23,529 nt of DNA from CAZAQV01 sp964487255 (GTDB lineage: Bacteria > Myxococcota_A > Polyangia > Polyangiales > CAZAQV01). The DNA lies in contig CAZAQV010000047.1 of NCBI GenBank assembly GCA_964487255.1, positions 1 through 23,529 of the forward strand, read 5' to 3'. The translations under genes were made by a program, and so were the position numbers. Shown here in pieces: positions 6,173 to 14,509 of this stretch (its first letter is position 1; each line of letters starts with the position of its first letter). The notes beneath the pieces are model-generated. The model was not told the origin of the DNA. It searched no databases and worked only from the letters and a program-made list of their open reading frames with translations.

Positions 6173-9094
6173 TCAGGCCCGGAAGACCTTCATGACCTCG
6201 TCCCCGAGGTGGTTGATGACCTTCACGGCGATGCGACCGCTGGAGGGCTTCGGAAAGGGTCGAGACGTGTCGCTGTAGAGCGTATCCCAGGCATCGGCGT
6301 CGATCTCGGCCTTCAGAGTGGTCTTGAGCGACTTGTACGGGTCGTTGGCGCCGAGGAAGTACGCCTGGCGCACAAAGAAGCTCTCCCCGTTGTAGTCGGT
6401 ATCGACGAACCAGCAGGCGATCCCGTCGGCACCGTCGCTGCGCACCTCTCCCGTGCTCGGGTCGAAGACGTCCACGCCGTTGATCTTGACCTGAACGTGC
6501 TCGTCGTTCTCCTCCAAGAGCTTGATGTCCGGTTCACCAAAGATGACGAAGAGGTTTCCGGAGCCCGTGTTCTTGAGCTCGTCGGCCATGTGGAGGTCCG
6601 CGTTCATACGCGCCTTGAGCACTGGGACCCGGCCGAACTTGTCGAACTCGGTGGCGTGTGGTTCGTAATTGAAGGCGCAGGCGATGACCACGTCGAAGCC
6701 CGCGTCCCCCGCCTCCTTGGCCGCCTCCACTAGGTGTACCCTACGCACCGTTCCGAACTCGGGGCCGATGAAGATACCCGCGCGCTTCTCGCGAGCGCCT
6801 TCTTGATATCGGCCCTCGGCCGAGATGAAGGTGCCTGGCCACCCGCGGAGCGAGCTGAACTCGATGCGGTCTTCCTTGTGCGCCTGCTGCACCCCGGCGG
6901 TCTCCAGGTTCTGAAGCACCATCTGGCCGAACTCGGGAAGGTGCCCATAGTCCTCAGGGGCCTCCTTCACCCCGTCCAAGGGATCGATGAGCTCGTCATC
7001 CTCATCCACGCCGAGCGTCCGGTGTGGGCTCAAGCTCTCGACGGTAAAGGGACCCGCGACGCGGACCGTGTTCGAATCCTCGTACGGCCGGTCGTAGAGG
7101 TACTCAAAGTCGGCCCTGGCGGCGATGGAGGCGTCGATCTCTTGTTGCCGCTCAATGCGGAGCTCCCACCACTTCCTGTGAAGCTCAATGAGCTCGGGAT
7201 CTTCCCAGGAATCCACCGGGTGCTCCGGGAAGGTGTCGATGGTGTAATCGCGACCCATTATCTCATTGACACGATCAACCGCTTTCTGGCGGGTGGCGTC
7301 GGTGGTGACTTTCATGAAGCGTTCATGTTGTTCCTGGGCAGCTATCGGCCAAGGGTCGCCAGGTTGCCTCAGGACCTGCCACTCTACGAGGTCCAGGCCA
7401 CGACGAGCGTTGATTTCTTCCAGGAGCGGCTTCATTTGCTCCTGAAACTCCTCCCAGATTACATCGATCTCAGCATTATTCGCGATGGCCCCAAGCGTGA
7501 TATACGGGACGCGCTCGTATACGAATCCCTGTCGGAGGTCTCCGTGGGTTGGCCCAGCCGAAACATCCTCCCGCCTTAGCTCAGCTTCCTTCTCTTGTCC
7601 CGCCGGCGAGTCGGCAAGGAGGAAGAACGGGTATCGGGCCCCCATGATACGAGCCCGCGCCAAAGCAAGGGCGACGCGAGACGTATCGATGACGATCCAC
7701 CGCCGTCCCCACTGCTCCGCGACATACCCCGTGGTACCCGAGCCACACGTGGGATCGACCACCAGATCTCCGGGGTCCGTCGTCATGAGCAGACACCGTT
7801 GGACCACGTTGACATGGGTCTGCACCACGAAGGTCTTGTCTTTTGCGTCGTATCCCCAGCGGGTATCCAGCCACAGATTTGAGATGGGTACAGCAAGGGC
7901 ATCGTCGAAGAACCGTACATATGACACCGATTTATCACGAGGCAGCAACCGACCCGCGCGCCGCAATCGGCCCATCCCCTCTCTACTGGTCGACCATCCC
8001 CTTGTTGCCCCGGGCTTGAAGGTCTTGCCAAAAGCCTGGAAACTGAAAGTAGACGCTTCGGAGGGAGTCTGGGATGTGGTCGGCGCTGGCCTGAATAAAC
8101 GTTCCTGTCCTTCGAGATTATTGAGATCAACACGATCGTACTCACCAAATCCCTTCCAATCGTATTTATACTCCCCTCCGCCCTCCTCAGTCGTACGCAT
8201 GGTGTACGGGCGCCGGAATTTCACGTGAGGCTTGCTCTTGCAATACCACAACAGGACGTCACCGACCGGCGCTAAATGCTGACTAGTCGCCGAACTGGTC
8301 TTCCAGAAAAATATCTGAGAACAGAAATTCTCATCGCCAAATACTTCGTCGAGCAACGCCCTTAGGCGGTGGGCATTCTCGTCTCCGATTTGGACGAAAA
8401 TTGACCCTGACTGAGATAGCAGGTCCCTCGCCACAGTGAGCCGATCCCGCAGGTACGTGAGATAGGAGTGGATCCCATCCCGCCAAGTATCCCTGAACGC
8501 CTTCACCTGCTCCGGCTCGCGCGTGATATGGTCCGCCTTCCCGTCCTTCACGTCCCGGGTCGTGGTACTCCACTGAAAGTTGCTGTTGAACTTGATCCCG
8601 TAAGGAGGATCCAGATAAATGCACTGGACCTTCCCCCGGAGCCCCTCCCGCTCTGCCAAAGACGCCATCACTTGGAGTGAGTCACCCAAGATCATCCGGT
8701 TCGACCAGTTCTGGTCGTGCTGATAGAAGTCCGTCCGCTCCGCCCCCTCGGGGATGCCATTGAAGTCCGAAAAGAGGTCGACCTGCTCTTCGTCCCCCTC
8801 CTCGGCCTCCTGTTCTGAGATCCGGGCCAGGTCGTCGATGAGGACCTTCGGGTGGACCTTCTCCTGGATGTAGAGCGGCGGGGCGGGCACGACCAGATCG
8901 CTCCAATCCTGTTGGTCCTTCCCGCGCCAGACGAGCTGCGGATCCAGGTCCGTGTTGCGCGGATAGCGAAGATCCGGGACCTCCTGGTGCTCTTCCTGGA
9001 GCACCGACTCGTGCTCGGCCGTGGGGATGTTTTTCCTCTTCGCCTCGTCGTGGGTGAGCGTCTCGACGGACTTGGATCCCTTCTTGCGGGCCAT
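6173..9094 (-). CDS. Type III-like (Mod) site-specific adenine DNA methyltransferase, long form
   Basis: This enzyme probably transfers methyl groups from S-adenosylmethionine to adenine N6 within a short recognition site. The catalytic motif DPPY is at residues 162-165 (preceded by IYL). The cofactor motif DPTCGSGTTG comes later, at 447-456. The order IV then I is that of beta-class amino-methyltransferases such as type III Mod. The target-recognition region should lie between them. The protein has 973 residues against roughly 550-700 for a usual Mod, and about 500 residues follow the cofactor motif. I do not recognise a domain there. Start ATG 9094 overlaps the res stop by one base and has GGAGG (complement of 9102-9106) seven bases upstream. 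The part from about 7900 to 8420 is visibly less GC-rich than the rest. It is the third gene of the operon. Confidence 0.92.
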   Translation of the reverse strand: MARKKGSKSVETLTHDEAKRKNIPTAEHESVLQEEHQEVPDLRYPRNTDLDPQLVWRGKDQQDWSDLVVPAPPLYIQEKVHPKVLIDDLARISEQEAEEGDEEQVDLFSDFNGIPEGAERTDFYQHDQNWSNRMILGDSLQVMASLAEREGLRGKVQCIYLDPPYGIKFNSNFQWSTTTRDVKDGKADHITREPEQVKAFRDTWRDGIHSYLTYLRDRLTVARDLLSQSGSIFVQIGDENAHRLRALLDEVFGDENFCSQIFFWKTSSATSQHLAPVGDVLLWYCKSKPHVKFRRPYTMRTTEEGGGEYKYDWKGFGEYDRVDLNNLEGQERLFRPAPTTSQTPSEASTFSFQAFGKTFKPGATRGWSTSREGMGRLRRAGRLLPRDKSVSYVRFFDDALAVPISNLWLDTRWGYDAKDKTFVVQTHVNVVQRCLLMTTDPGDLVVDPTCGSGTTGYVAEQWGRRWIVIDTSRVALALARARIMGARYPFFLLADSPAGQEKEAELRREDVSAGPTHGDLRQGFVYERVPYITLGAIANNAEIDVIWEEFQEQMKPLLEEINARRGLDLVEWQVLRQPGDPWPIAAQEQHERFMKVTTDATRQKAVDRVNEIMGRDYTIDTFPEHPVDSWEDPELIELHRKWWELRIERQQEIDASIAARADFEYLYDRPYEDSNTVRVAGPFTVESLSPHRTLGVDEDDELIDPLDGVKEAPEDYGHLPEFGQMVLQNLETAGVQQAHKEDRIEFSSLRGWPGTFISAEGRYQEGAREKRAGIFIGPEFGTVRRVHLVEAAKEAGDAGFDVVIACAFNYEPHATEFDKFGRVPVLKARMNADLHMADELKNTGSGNLFVIFGEPDIKLLEENDEHVQVKINGVDVFDPSTGEVRSDGADGIACWFVDTDYNGESFFVRQAYFLGANDPYKSLKTTLKAEIDADAWDTLYSDTSRPFPKPSSGRIAVKVINHLGDEVMKVFRA

Positions 9095-12000
9095 CAGCTC
9101 GCCTCCGCGACGGCGGGACTCGCAACTCGCTCGATCATCTCGTCAAACAACTCGTCCACCTTTGTGCCGAATCCCGGTCCGATGTCGTGGATGTCCGTGA
9201 ACTCCGTGAAGGCCCAGCGTCCGTAGCTTCCCAGGTGGTTCACGCCCGGGATCCACCGAGTCAACATGGTTTCCTTCTTAATCTTGGCGTCCTCCCCCCG
9301 GTAGCCCTTGATCTCGGCCACCAAGTGGAGGGGATTATCGGGCCCCCGTCCGTCGTCCAAGACCACGATGAAGTCGGGGCGGTACCGGCGGTTCTCCGCT
9401 CCGTAACGGTACGGCACCTCGAGCCCGAGGTTGTGGTTCTTGGCGTAGCGGAGGACGCGGCAGTGACTCTCCACCACGCGGCACAGCTCTCCTTCCCAGT
9501 CACTGTCCAGAATCGCCCAGTTGACATGGTTCTTGGGCGGGGGACCATCGGTCTTCCAGCGGTTTCTGCGTGATGTCGTGAAGCGCACGTGCGCCGTGGA
9601 GCCCGTGGGGTTGTAGGGATCCAGCATCGCCTTGATCTCGTTCTGGCCCCCCTCCATGCCTCGGGTGATGCCGGCCGTGATCCGCTCGCACGCGTCGTCT
9701 GCGATCTCCTTGTAGATGAGAAGCGCCGGGTATACCCCCTCGCCCTTGCATTCGAGATGGTCGCGCAGCCATTGCCGCACGATCCGCTTCAACTGGCCGA
9801 AGAGGTGTTGCTGAAGGTCACCTCCCGGGTCCCGCCACTTGGTGGTGAGGAGGTGGGACGTGAGGTGGTAGACTAAGGTGCTGTGACGCACGTCCTGGAG
9901 GTGGCCCAGGTCGATGTCCGCCGTCTCCCCGATGATGGCGGCGTTCTGGGTCTTGGTGGGCCCGACGCGCTCCGGAGTGAGAACCAGCGTGGAGTCGTCA
10001 TTGAACTCAGCAACGAGACGCTCCTCGGGGAATTCGACCCGATACCCTTCGACCCGTGGGAAAACGATCTCTAGGTGGTCCCGCTCCGGCCGCACCGCGT
10101 GGACCGAGATAGTCTCCGCAGGTGGCTGGGGCGAAGACCGAACGGGCTCCGCGGCAAAGTCGAAGGGGATTCCGAAGATGTCGGCGTACTCAGGTACGAA
10201 GCGTCCCTTCTCGTTGAGCTCGTACGACTGACGCCGGAGGGCACGGCCGATCACCTGCTCACAAAGCAATTGGGTCCCGAAGGCCCGCACGCCCAGGATG
10301 TGGGTGACGTTGTTGGCGTCCCAGCCCTCGGTGAGCATTGAGACTGAGACCACGCACCGGACCTGTTCGCCGAGCCGCCCCGCCTTGCCTACGGTGTTCA
10401 TTACTTCGCGGAGCAGCTCCTCGTCTGAGATGGAGTCCGCAGCCTCTCGATTCCCGGTGCGCTCCACGATCTCCCGACGGAATTGCTCGATCTCGTCCTC
10501 GGCCATCTCCCGGAACCTGGAGTCGAGAGCGTCTCCCGACTCGAGCTGCTCCGAGTCGATGAGAATCGTGTTTGGCCGCGCCAGGGCTTCGTTGTTCTGG
10601 TCGAAGTTCCGGAAGAGTTCGAGCCGGCCGTTCACCAGTCGCTCGACTCCGTCCTCGGACTCCTGGTAGAAACCCGAGATGTAGTCGTAGATCAGCTTGG
10701 AGATGGCCGTGTTCTGGCAGACCACGATGAAGCAAGGCGGCACCCCGATCCCGGCCTGCTTCCAGAGCTCGTAGGTCTCCTTGTAGTGGCCGTAGAGCGC
10801 CTCCATGGCGGTCTTCAGCTTGGTCGGAAGCATGAGCGGGTCGAGGTTCTTCCGGGCCCGTCGCCCCCCCTTCGGCATGTCCGACCGGATGTGCTCCCAG
10901 AGATTCCGGTACATGGGCATCTCGCCGCCGGAGATATTCTGAGAGACGGGGACCCGGGGGAGCTTCACAATGCCGCACTCGATGGCGTCCATGAGCGAGA
11001 AGTCGCTCATCACCCAGGGGAAGAGAGTCCCCTCGGCGTAGCCTGAGCCCTTCAGGAAGAATGGCGTGGCGGACAGATCCATCGCCCGCGCGATCCCCAG
11101 CTTCCGGTTCACCGCCTCCAGGCCGCTGATCCAGAGTCGGGCCGCCTCATTGGCCTTCTCCGCCTCGTCCTTGTCGGCGCCCTCAAGCTCCTCGTCGTCT
11201 TCCTCCGGTGGCTTCTCACGGTAGCAGTGGTGGGCCTCGTCGTTGAGGACCATGATCCCTTTCATACTCATGAGCTCCGGCATGACCCGCTGGATCATCT
11301 GGCCCTCGGTTTCGAGGGTCTGGAGGTCCTCGCCCGTACGACCCTTCAGCAGCGCCCGGCCGCCGGACGAGATGTCAATTCGTTCCCGGAGCTTGAAGGC
11401 GTGGTAGTTGGTGACGACGATCTTTGCGCGGTGGATCACCTCGCGAAGATCAGCCGGTACCAGGTCGCGGTGGGTGTAGTAGTTGTCGGGGTCGTTCGGT
11501 TGGAGGACCCGGAGGCGGTCGCGGATGGTCAGGCCGGGGGCGACGATGAGGAAGCCCCGGGTGTAGCGGCTGCTTGTGGGCCGTCGCGCCGCGTTGATGG
11601 TCTGCCACGCGATGAGCATGGCCATGACCATGGTCTTCCCTGCACCCGTAGCAAGCTTAAGGGCAAGCCGGTCCAACCCAGGATTGGCGCTCTCGTTGGC
11701 GTCTTCGACATGCTTGAGAAGGCGCTTACCGTCCGCCGTGTTCGGTGCGACCTCCGTAAGCCAGATCGCCGTCTCCACGGCCTCGAGCTGGCAGAAGAAC
11801 GGGCGAATCCCCTCGAAGTCGTGGTGGCGCCAGTGGTTAAGCAGGCGAGCCGTCTCGGGGGTTACTCCCCACGCGGACTCGGGCAGCTCCCGCCAGCGAT
11901 CAACCCGCCGCCGGACCTCGTTGATGATGGAGGCGTGGTATTGCTGCTCCTCTGTGGAGAGCCCCTTCCCCTCGTCGAGGACGAGCTCCTTCTGAGCTTT

Positions 12001-12177
12001 CGGGCCACCCCGCTTCTTGGGCTTGGGGATAGGCGTGATGAAGGAGGCCTCTCGGCGATTCTCGATGACCTTCTGGGTCGGCTGGCCATCGTCATCCAGT
12101 TCCCAGTGTCGCCCTGGATATTCGTAGGGTGAGTTGAGGATCGGCCGTTCGAAGAACGCATTCGTGTGCTCAGACAA
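9094..12177 (-). CDS. Type III-like restriction subunit (Res): superfamily 2 helicase with C-terminal PD-(D/E)XK nuclease
   Basis: This is the motor and nuclease partner of the adjacent methyltransferase. The protein has 1027 residues. Walker A is LATGAGKT with K181, the DEAH box is at 313-316 (LNDEAHHCY), motif III is LSATPFF, motif V is MLTEGWDANNVTHI and motif VI is QVIGRALRR at 641-649. The C-terminal nuclease core shows RPDFIVV with D935 and VAEIKG with E955 and K957, an intact PD-x(n)-ExK pattern. The start is TTG 12177, giving MSEHTNAFFERPIL. It is backed by GGAGAG (complement of 12184-12189) six bases upstream and overlaps the end of the NucS-like gene by 8 bases. It differs from classical EcoP Res in its N-terminus and in the two extra operon partners, so I call it type III-like rather than a proven type III enzyme. 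Confidence 0.9.
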   Translation of the reverse strand: MSEHTNAFFERPILNSPYEYPGRHWELDDDGQPTQKVIENRREASFITPIPKPKKRGGPKAQKELVLDEGKGLSTEEQQYHASIINEVRRRVDRWRELPESAWGVTPETARLLNHWRHHDFEGIRPFFCQLEAVETAIWLTEVAPNTADGKRLLKHVEDANESANPGLDRLALKLATGAGKTMVMAMLIAWQTINAARRPTSSRYTRGFLIVAPGLTIRDRLRVLQPNDPDNYYTHRDLVPADLREVIHRAKIVVTNYHAFKLRERIDISSGGRALLKGRTGEDLQTLETEGQMIQRVMPELMSMKGIMVLNDEAHHCYREKPPEEDDEELEGADKDEAEKANEAARLWISGLEAVNRKLGIARAMDLSATPFFLKGSGYAEGTLFPWVMSDFSLMDAIECGIVKLPRVPVSQNISGGEMPMYRNLWEHIRSDMPKGGRRARKNLDPLMLPTKLKTAMEALYGHYKETYELWKQAGIGVPPCFIVVCQNTAISKLIYDYISGFYQESEDGVERLVNGRLELFRNFDQNNEALARPNTILIDSEQLESGDALDSRFREMAEDEIEQFRREIVERTGNREAADSISDEELLREVMNTVGKAGRLGEQVRCVVSVSMLTEGWDANNVTHILGVRAFGTQLLCEQVIGRALRRQSYELNEKGRFVPEYADIFGIPFDFAAEPVRSSPQPPAETISVHAVRPERDHLEIVFPRVEGYRVEFPEERLVAEFNDDSTLVLTPERVGPTKTQNAAIIGETADIDLGHLQDVRHSTLVYHLTSHLLTTKWRDPGGDLQQHLFGQLKRIVRQWLRDHLECKGEGVYPALLIYKEIADDACERITAGITRGMEGGQNEIKAMLDPYNPTGSTAHVRFTTSRRNRWKTDGPPPKNHVNWAILDSDWEGELCRVVESHCRVLRYAKNHNLGLEVPYRYGAENRRYRPDFIVVLDDGRGPDNPLHLVAEIKGYRGEDAKIKKETMLTRWIPGVNHLGSYGRWAFTEFTDIHDIGPGFGTKVDELFDEMIERVASPAVAEAS

Positions 12178-13219
12178 GCTCGTCTCTCCGATGAGAGGAG
12201 GATTCCGGTCCCTGAAGGACGCCTTTCAGAGTGAGCACGTCCGCATGCCCTCTGAACACTCCGGCATGCCCCTGCCACCAGGGATCCTCGCCGGAGACGT
12301 ATTCCCACGTTTGAGTGCCGGCGGGTAGCGCGTCCACGATTTCGGCCTCTCCAGCCCCGAAACGCCTGTGTGCCCGATGCGTGTAGATCTGGAACGGAAG
12401 GGCCCCTGGCTCTCCGTCGGTCGGAATGAGGTTCAGGACCGCCCCTGTCCGATCCTCGAAAGGCACGGCGAACCGGACGTGGGACCGGGTGGTCTGGGTG
12501 GAGTTGAAGAGAGGTTGCAGCGTCTCGAACGCGAAGCGGTAGAGGTCTCCGATCCCATTCTCCTCGGCAGCGGCTTCCAACTCCTCCAGGGAGAGAGATG
12601 ACCGCCGCTTCGAACTGCCCTTTCGCCGTGCTCTGGATTCCACTTCGCTGGGCTCCAGGAGATGCACCCGACCCACCAGCTGTCCACCGTCGGGCTCCCG
12701 AAAGTACTGGAAGGTGACGGCGTTTATGCTGACCCCGTAGGCATCCGAGAGGTATCGAATGATTCGTTCCGACGCCGGGTCGACCGTAGAACCGATCACC
12801 AAGAGCTGGTGGCTCTCGTTCAGAACCTCCGGTAGTGGCTCGTCGAACCGATCCCGGAACGCACTCTCCAGGGACACCTCCTTCGGAAGGAAGTCCCCGG
12901 CGAGGTCCACCACGTCCTCGGCGGACAGTCCGGCGACCCAGGATCCGTAGTCCAGAAGCTGCGCCGTGACGTCACGGGGGGTGCGATCCCGCTTGAGTTC
13001 TACGACCACCAGGTCGCCAGCAGGATCGAGGCAAAGCAGGTCGATGACCCCGCCGTGGTCGGTCTGTACCTGGCGCCCGATCGTCAGGAGCGGACGGCCC
13101 AACACGCCGATGTCGGTTTCCAGCCAGTCTTCCAGCCGGCTTTCCAGGTCCAGACGGCCGTCGGATAGAGGCGTCAACTTGCCGTTCCTGACCCGCCACA
13201 GCTGGATTTCTTTGGGCAT
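12170..13219 (-). CDS. NucS/DUF91-like PD-(D/E)XK domain protein, first gene of the restriction-like operon
   Basis: The protein has 349 residues. The region 40-100 shows the NucS/RecB-type nuclease core: GGVIDLLCLD with D60, then VVVELKRDRTP with E74 and K76, then QLLDYGSWV. D60-x(13)-ExK is an intact PD-(D/E)XK arrangement. Residues 1-30 (IQLWRVRNGKLTPL) are the short lead-in often seen before this domain. Residues 165-349 include a basic, Ser-rich linker (RARRKGSSKRRSS) and a C-terminal part I do not recognise (YRFAFETLQPLFNS, HVRFAVPFEDRTG). Start ATG 13219 has AGAGGA seven bases upstream. The gene heads the operon and overlaps res by 8 bases. It could be a second nuclease, or a DNA-end or branch sensor for the helicases. 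That role is inferred only from position. Single-gene orphans of this family also exist outside defence loci. Confidence 0.82.
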   Translation of the reverse strand: MPKEIQLWRVRNGKLTPLSDGRLDLESRLEDWLETDIGVLGRPLLTIGRQVQTDHGGVIDLLCLDPAGDLVVVELKRDRTPRDVTAQLLDYGSWVAGLSAEDVVDLAGDFLPKEVSLESAFRDRFDEPLPEVLNESHQLLVIGSTVDPASERIIRYLSDAYGVSINAVTFQYFREPDGGQLVGRVHLLEPSEVESRARRKGSSKRRSSLSLEELEAAAEENGIGDLYRFAFETLQPLFNSTQTTRSHVRFAVPFEDRTGAVLNLIPTDGEPGALPFQIYTHRAHRRFGAGEAEIVDALPAGTQTWEYVSGEDPWWQGHAGVFRGHADVLTLKGVLQGPESSSHRRDELV

Positions 13220-13260
13220 CAGTTCGTCCTCTGGGCGTCGGCGAATGTCGGGGATCGGAG

Positions 13261-13288
13261 GCTATCCGCGTCGGGGGCCGGATGGCAA
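13261..13288 (-). promoter_or_regulatory. Candidate promoter of the four-gene restriction-like operon
   Basis: Read on the minus strand, TTGCCA (complement of 13283-13288; five of six to TTGACA) and GATAGC (complement of 13261-13266; a weak -10) are 16 bases apart. The -10 lies about 41 bases before the ATG of the NucS-like gene. The placement is sensible and follows directly after the hairpin at 13293-13313. The weak -10 makes it a suggestion only. Confidence 0.35.
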
Positions 13289-13292
13289 GCTC

Positions 13293-13313
13293 GCCCCACC
13301 GAAGTGACGGGGC
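13293..13313 (-). terminator. GC-rich hairpin with a UUCG-type tetraloop, possible terminator of upstream transcription
   Basis: On the minus strand GCCCC pairs with GGGGC, and an inner AC/GT pair closes a TTCG loop, giving the stable C(UUCG)G tetraloop. It starts two bases after the stop codon of the EEP remnant and precedes the candidate operon promoter. There is no U-run after it, so a classical intrinsic terminator is not shown. It may have been the terminator of the lost EEP gene. Confidence 0.4.
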
Positions 13314-13314
13314 T

Positions 13315-13530
13315 TCAGGAACCCTCCACCACCACCCCATCGTGATCACTGAGCCGCCCCTCCTGATCGTCCCTGGAGAACCCCTCCACCCGCCGCGCCC
13401 GGAGGTCCTCGGAGATCGCCAGGTGGTCGATGAGGAGTCGATCAACTCCTCCAGGGTCGTAAGGTGGTGGCCATTCTTCTGGATCATGGCGCGGTCGCTT
13501 GGGGGTATGGCCGTAAGATGAGCTCCCCCT
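13315..13530 (-). pseudogene. 3' remnant of an endonuclease/exonuclease/phosphatase (EEP) family gene
   Basis: The minus strand keeps about 65 meaningful codons ending at TGA 13315-13317. They read SYGHTPKRP, GVDRLLIDHLAISEDL and RLSDHDGVVVEGS. The pair of a D-R-x-L-I-D-H-L stretch and a final S-D-H-D is the hallmark end of the EEP superfamily (exonuclease III, DNase I-like), where the last His is catalytic. Everything upstream, including the other catalytic motifs and any start codon, is missing. The HNH stop at 13546-13548 lies in the same frame just upstream, so the fragment abuts the HNH gene. I take it as a truncated relic left by an insertion or deletion when the island was built. The 5' limit is approximate. 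Confidence 0.6.
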
Positions 13531-13545
13531 GTGACACGATCGCGC

Positions 13546-14478
13546 TCATCCCGCCCTCGCCTTCTCCCGGAACCGCCCGTACCGCACCTCCAGCAGCGTC
13601 GGCTCCGGCCGGTCCTCCCGCCTCCGTGGGAGGATGATCCGTTTCCCGTGCAGCCCCTGGATGGCGTGCTTCAGGGTGGGGCCGTCTTCCTCCTCCAACA
13701 CGTCGGGGCGCACCTCGATGACGTAGTCGGGGCGCACGCCGAGGAAGAAGCGGTCGAAAGCGCCGTGGTGCAGGCGACATAGGGCGAGGCCGTTGCTCAC
13801 CACCGGCTCGCCCTCCTCCTCGGCATCGGGGACGATGTGGGCGGCGTCCAGGAGTTCGCCGTGCTTGAGGTGGCAGAGGGCGCACTGGCTCCGGTAGGCC
13901 CGGAGCACCCGCTCGCGGAAGGCTCGCTGGTGGACGCGCCGGCGGGCGAGGGTGGTGATGTACTGACGTCGGATGTCGCCTGCCTCGGCTCCCTGCATGG
14001 CGCCCGAGACCGTGGCGTGGGCCGCGTCGTCCAGCGCCACGGAGAAGGTCAGCTCCTCGGGGCGGGCGTCCACGATCCGCGCGGGCCAGAGCGCGAGGTA
14101 GCGCCCCGGGACGAGTCCGAAGAAGTAGACCAGGTGGAGGGCCTCCCGCATGGCGAAGGCCAGGCCCCGGTTGTCGCGGTGGTCGGGGTCGGGGCCGCGG
14201 TAGCGGTAGGAGAGGTAGCCGTCCGGGCCGAGCCCGTCGTCGTAGGGGCCGTTGGGGGAGGTGGTGATGGAGAGGGGCACGTCCATCACGCGGGGCTTGA
14301 AGATCCCCTGGGGCCCGAGGAGCGGGACGCGCTGCCCCTGGAACTCGAAGCCCTCGGCCAGGAGCGGCCGCGGCAGCACGTCCCCCTGCTCCGCCACCTT
14401 GGCCTTCAGCCACTCGAAGGCGGCGGTGCGGACGCGGGCGTCGTGGTCCCGGTCGAAGAACCGGAGCTGAGAGGCCAT
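13546..14478 (-). CDS. HNH endonuclease, probable restriction enzyme (COG3440-like)
   Basis: The protein has 310 residues from ATG 14478. The C-terminal HNH site is complete: CALC with C199 and C202 (a zinc pair), DAAHIVPD with H214 (catalytic region), then LCRLHHGAFD with C234, H237 and H238. Residues 1-185 form a conserved-looking globular domain (FFDRDHDARVRTAAFEWL, PLLGPQGIFKPRVM, YFFGLVPGRYLALWPA). Placement next to an HNH site suggests it recognises DNA, perhaps modified DNA, but I do not identify its fold. An open frame extends 29 codons further to TTG 14565. I prefer ATG 14478 because the added residues are low-complexity and cross an inverted repeat, although neither start has a good ribosome site. 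It stands alone between the defence operon and the SEDS cassette on the same strand. Confidence 0.8.
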   Translation of the reverse strand: MASQLRFFDRDHDARVRTAAFEWLKAKVAEQGDVLPRPLLAEGFEFQGQRVPLLGPQGIFKPRVMDVPLSITTSPNGPYDDGLGPDGYLSYRYRGPDPDHRDNRGLAFAMREALHLVYFFGLVPGRYLALWPARIVDARPEELTFSVALDDAAHATVSGAMQGAEAGDIRRQYITTLARRRVHQRAFRERVLRAYRSQCALCHLKHGELLDAAHIVPDAEEEGEPVVSNGLALCRLHHGAFDRFFLGVRPDYVIEVRPDVLEEEDGPTLKHAIQGLHGKRIILPRRREDRPEPTLLEVRYGRFREKARAG

Positions 14479-14509
14479 GGAGGCGGGGGGACGGGTGCGG
14501 AGGTCCGGG

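Noticed and set aside
7070..7079. GTTCGAATCC, a tRNA T-loop-like string
   Set aside because: No acceptor, D or anticodon arms around it, and it lies inside the methyltransferase coding frame.
4096..13219. Assignment of the restriction-like operon to BREX, DISARM, Zorya or Dnd
   Set aside because: None of their marker genes (PglZ/BrxC, DrmA/DrmB, ZorE, DndC) is present. A type III-like label with extra partners fits what is seen.
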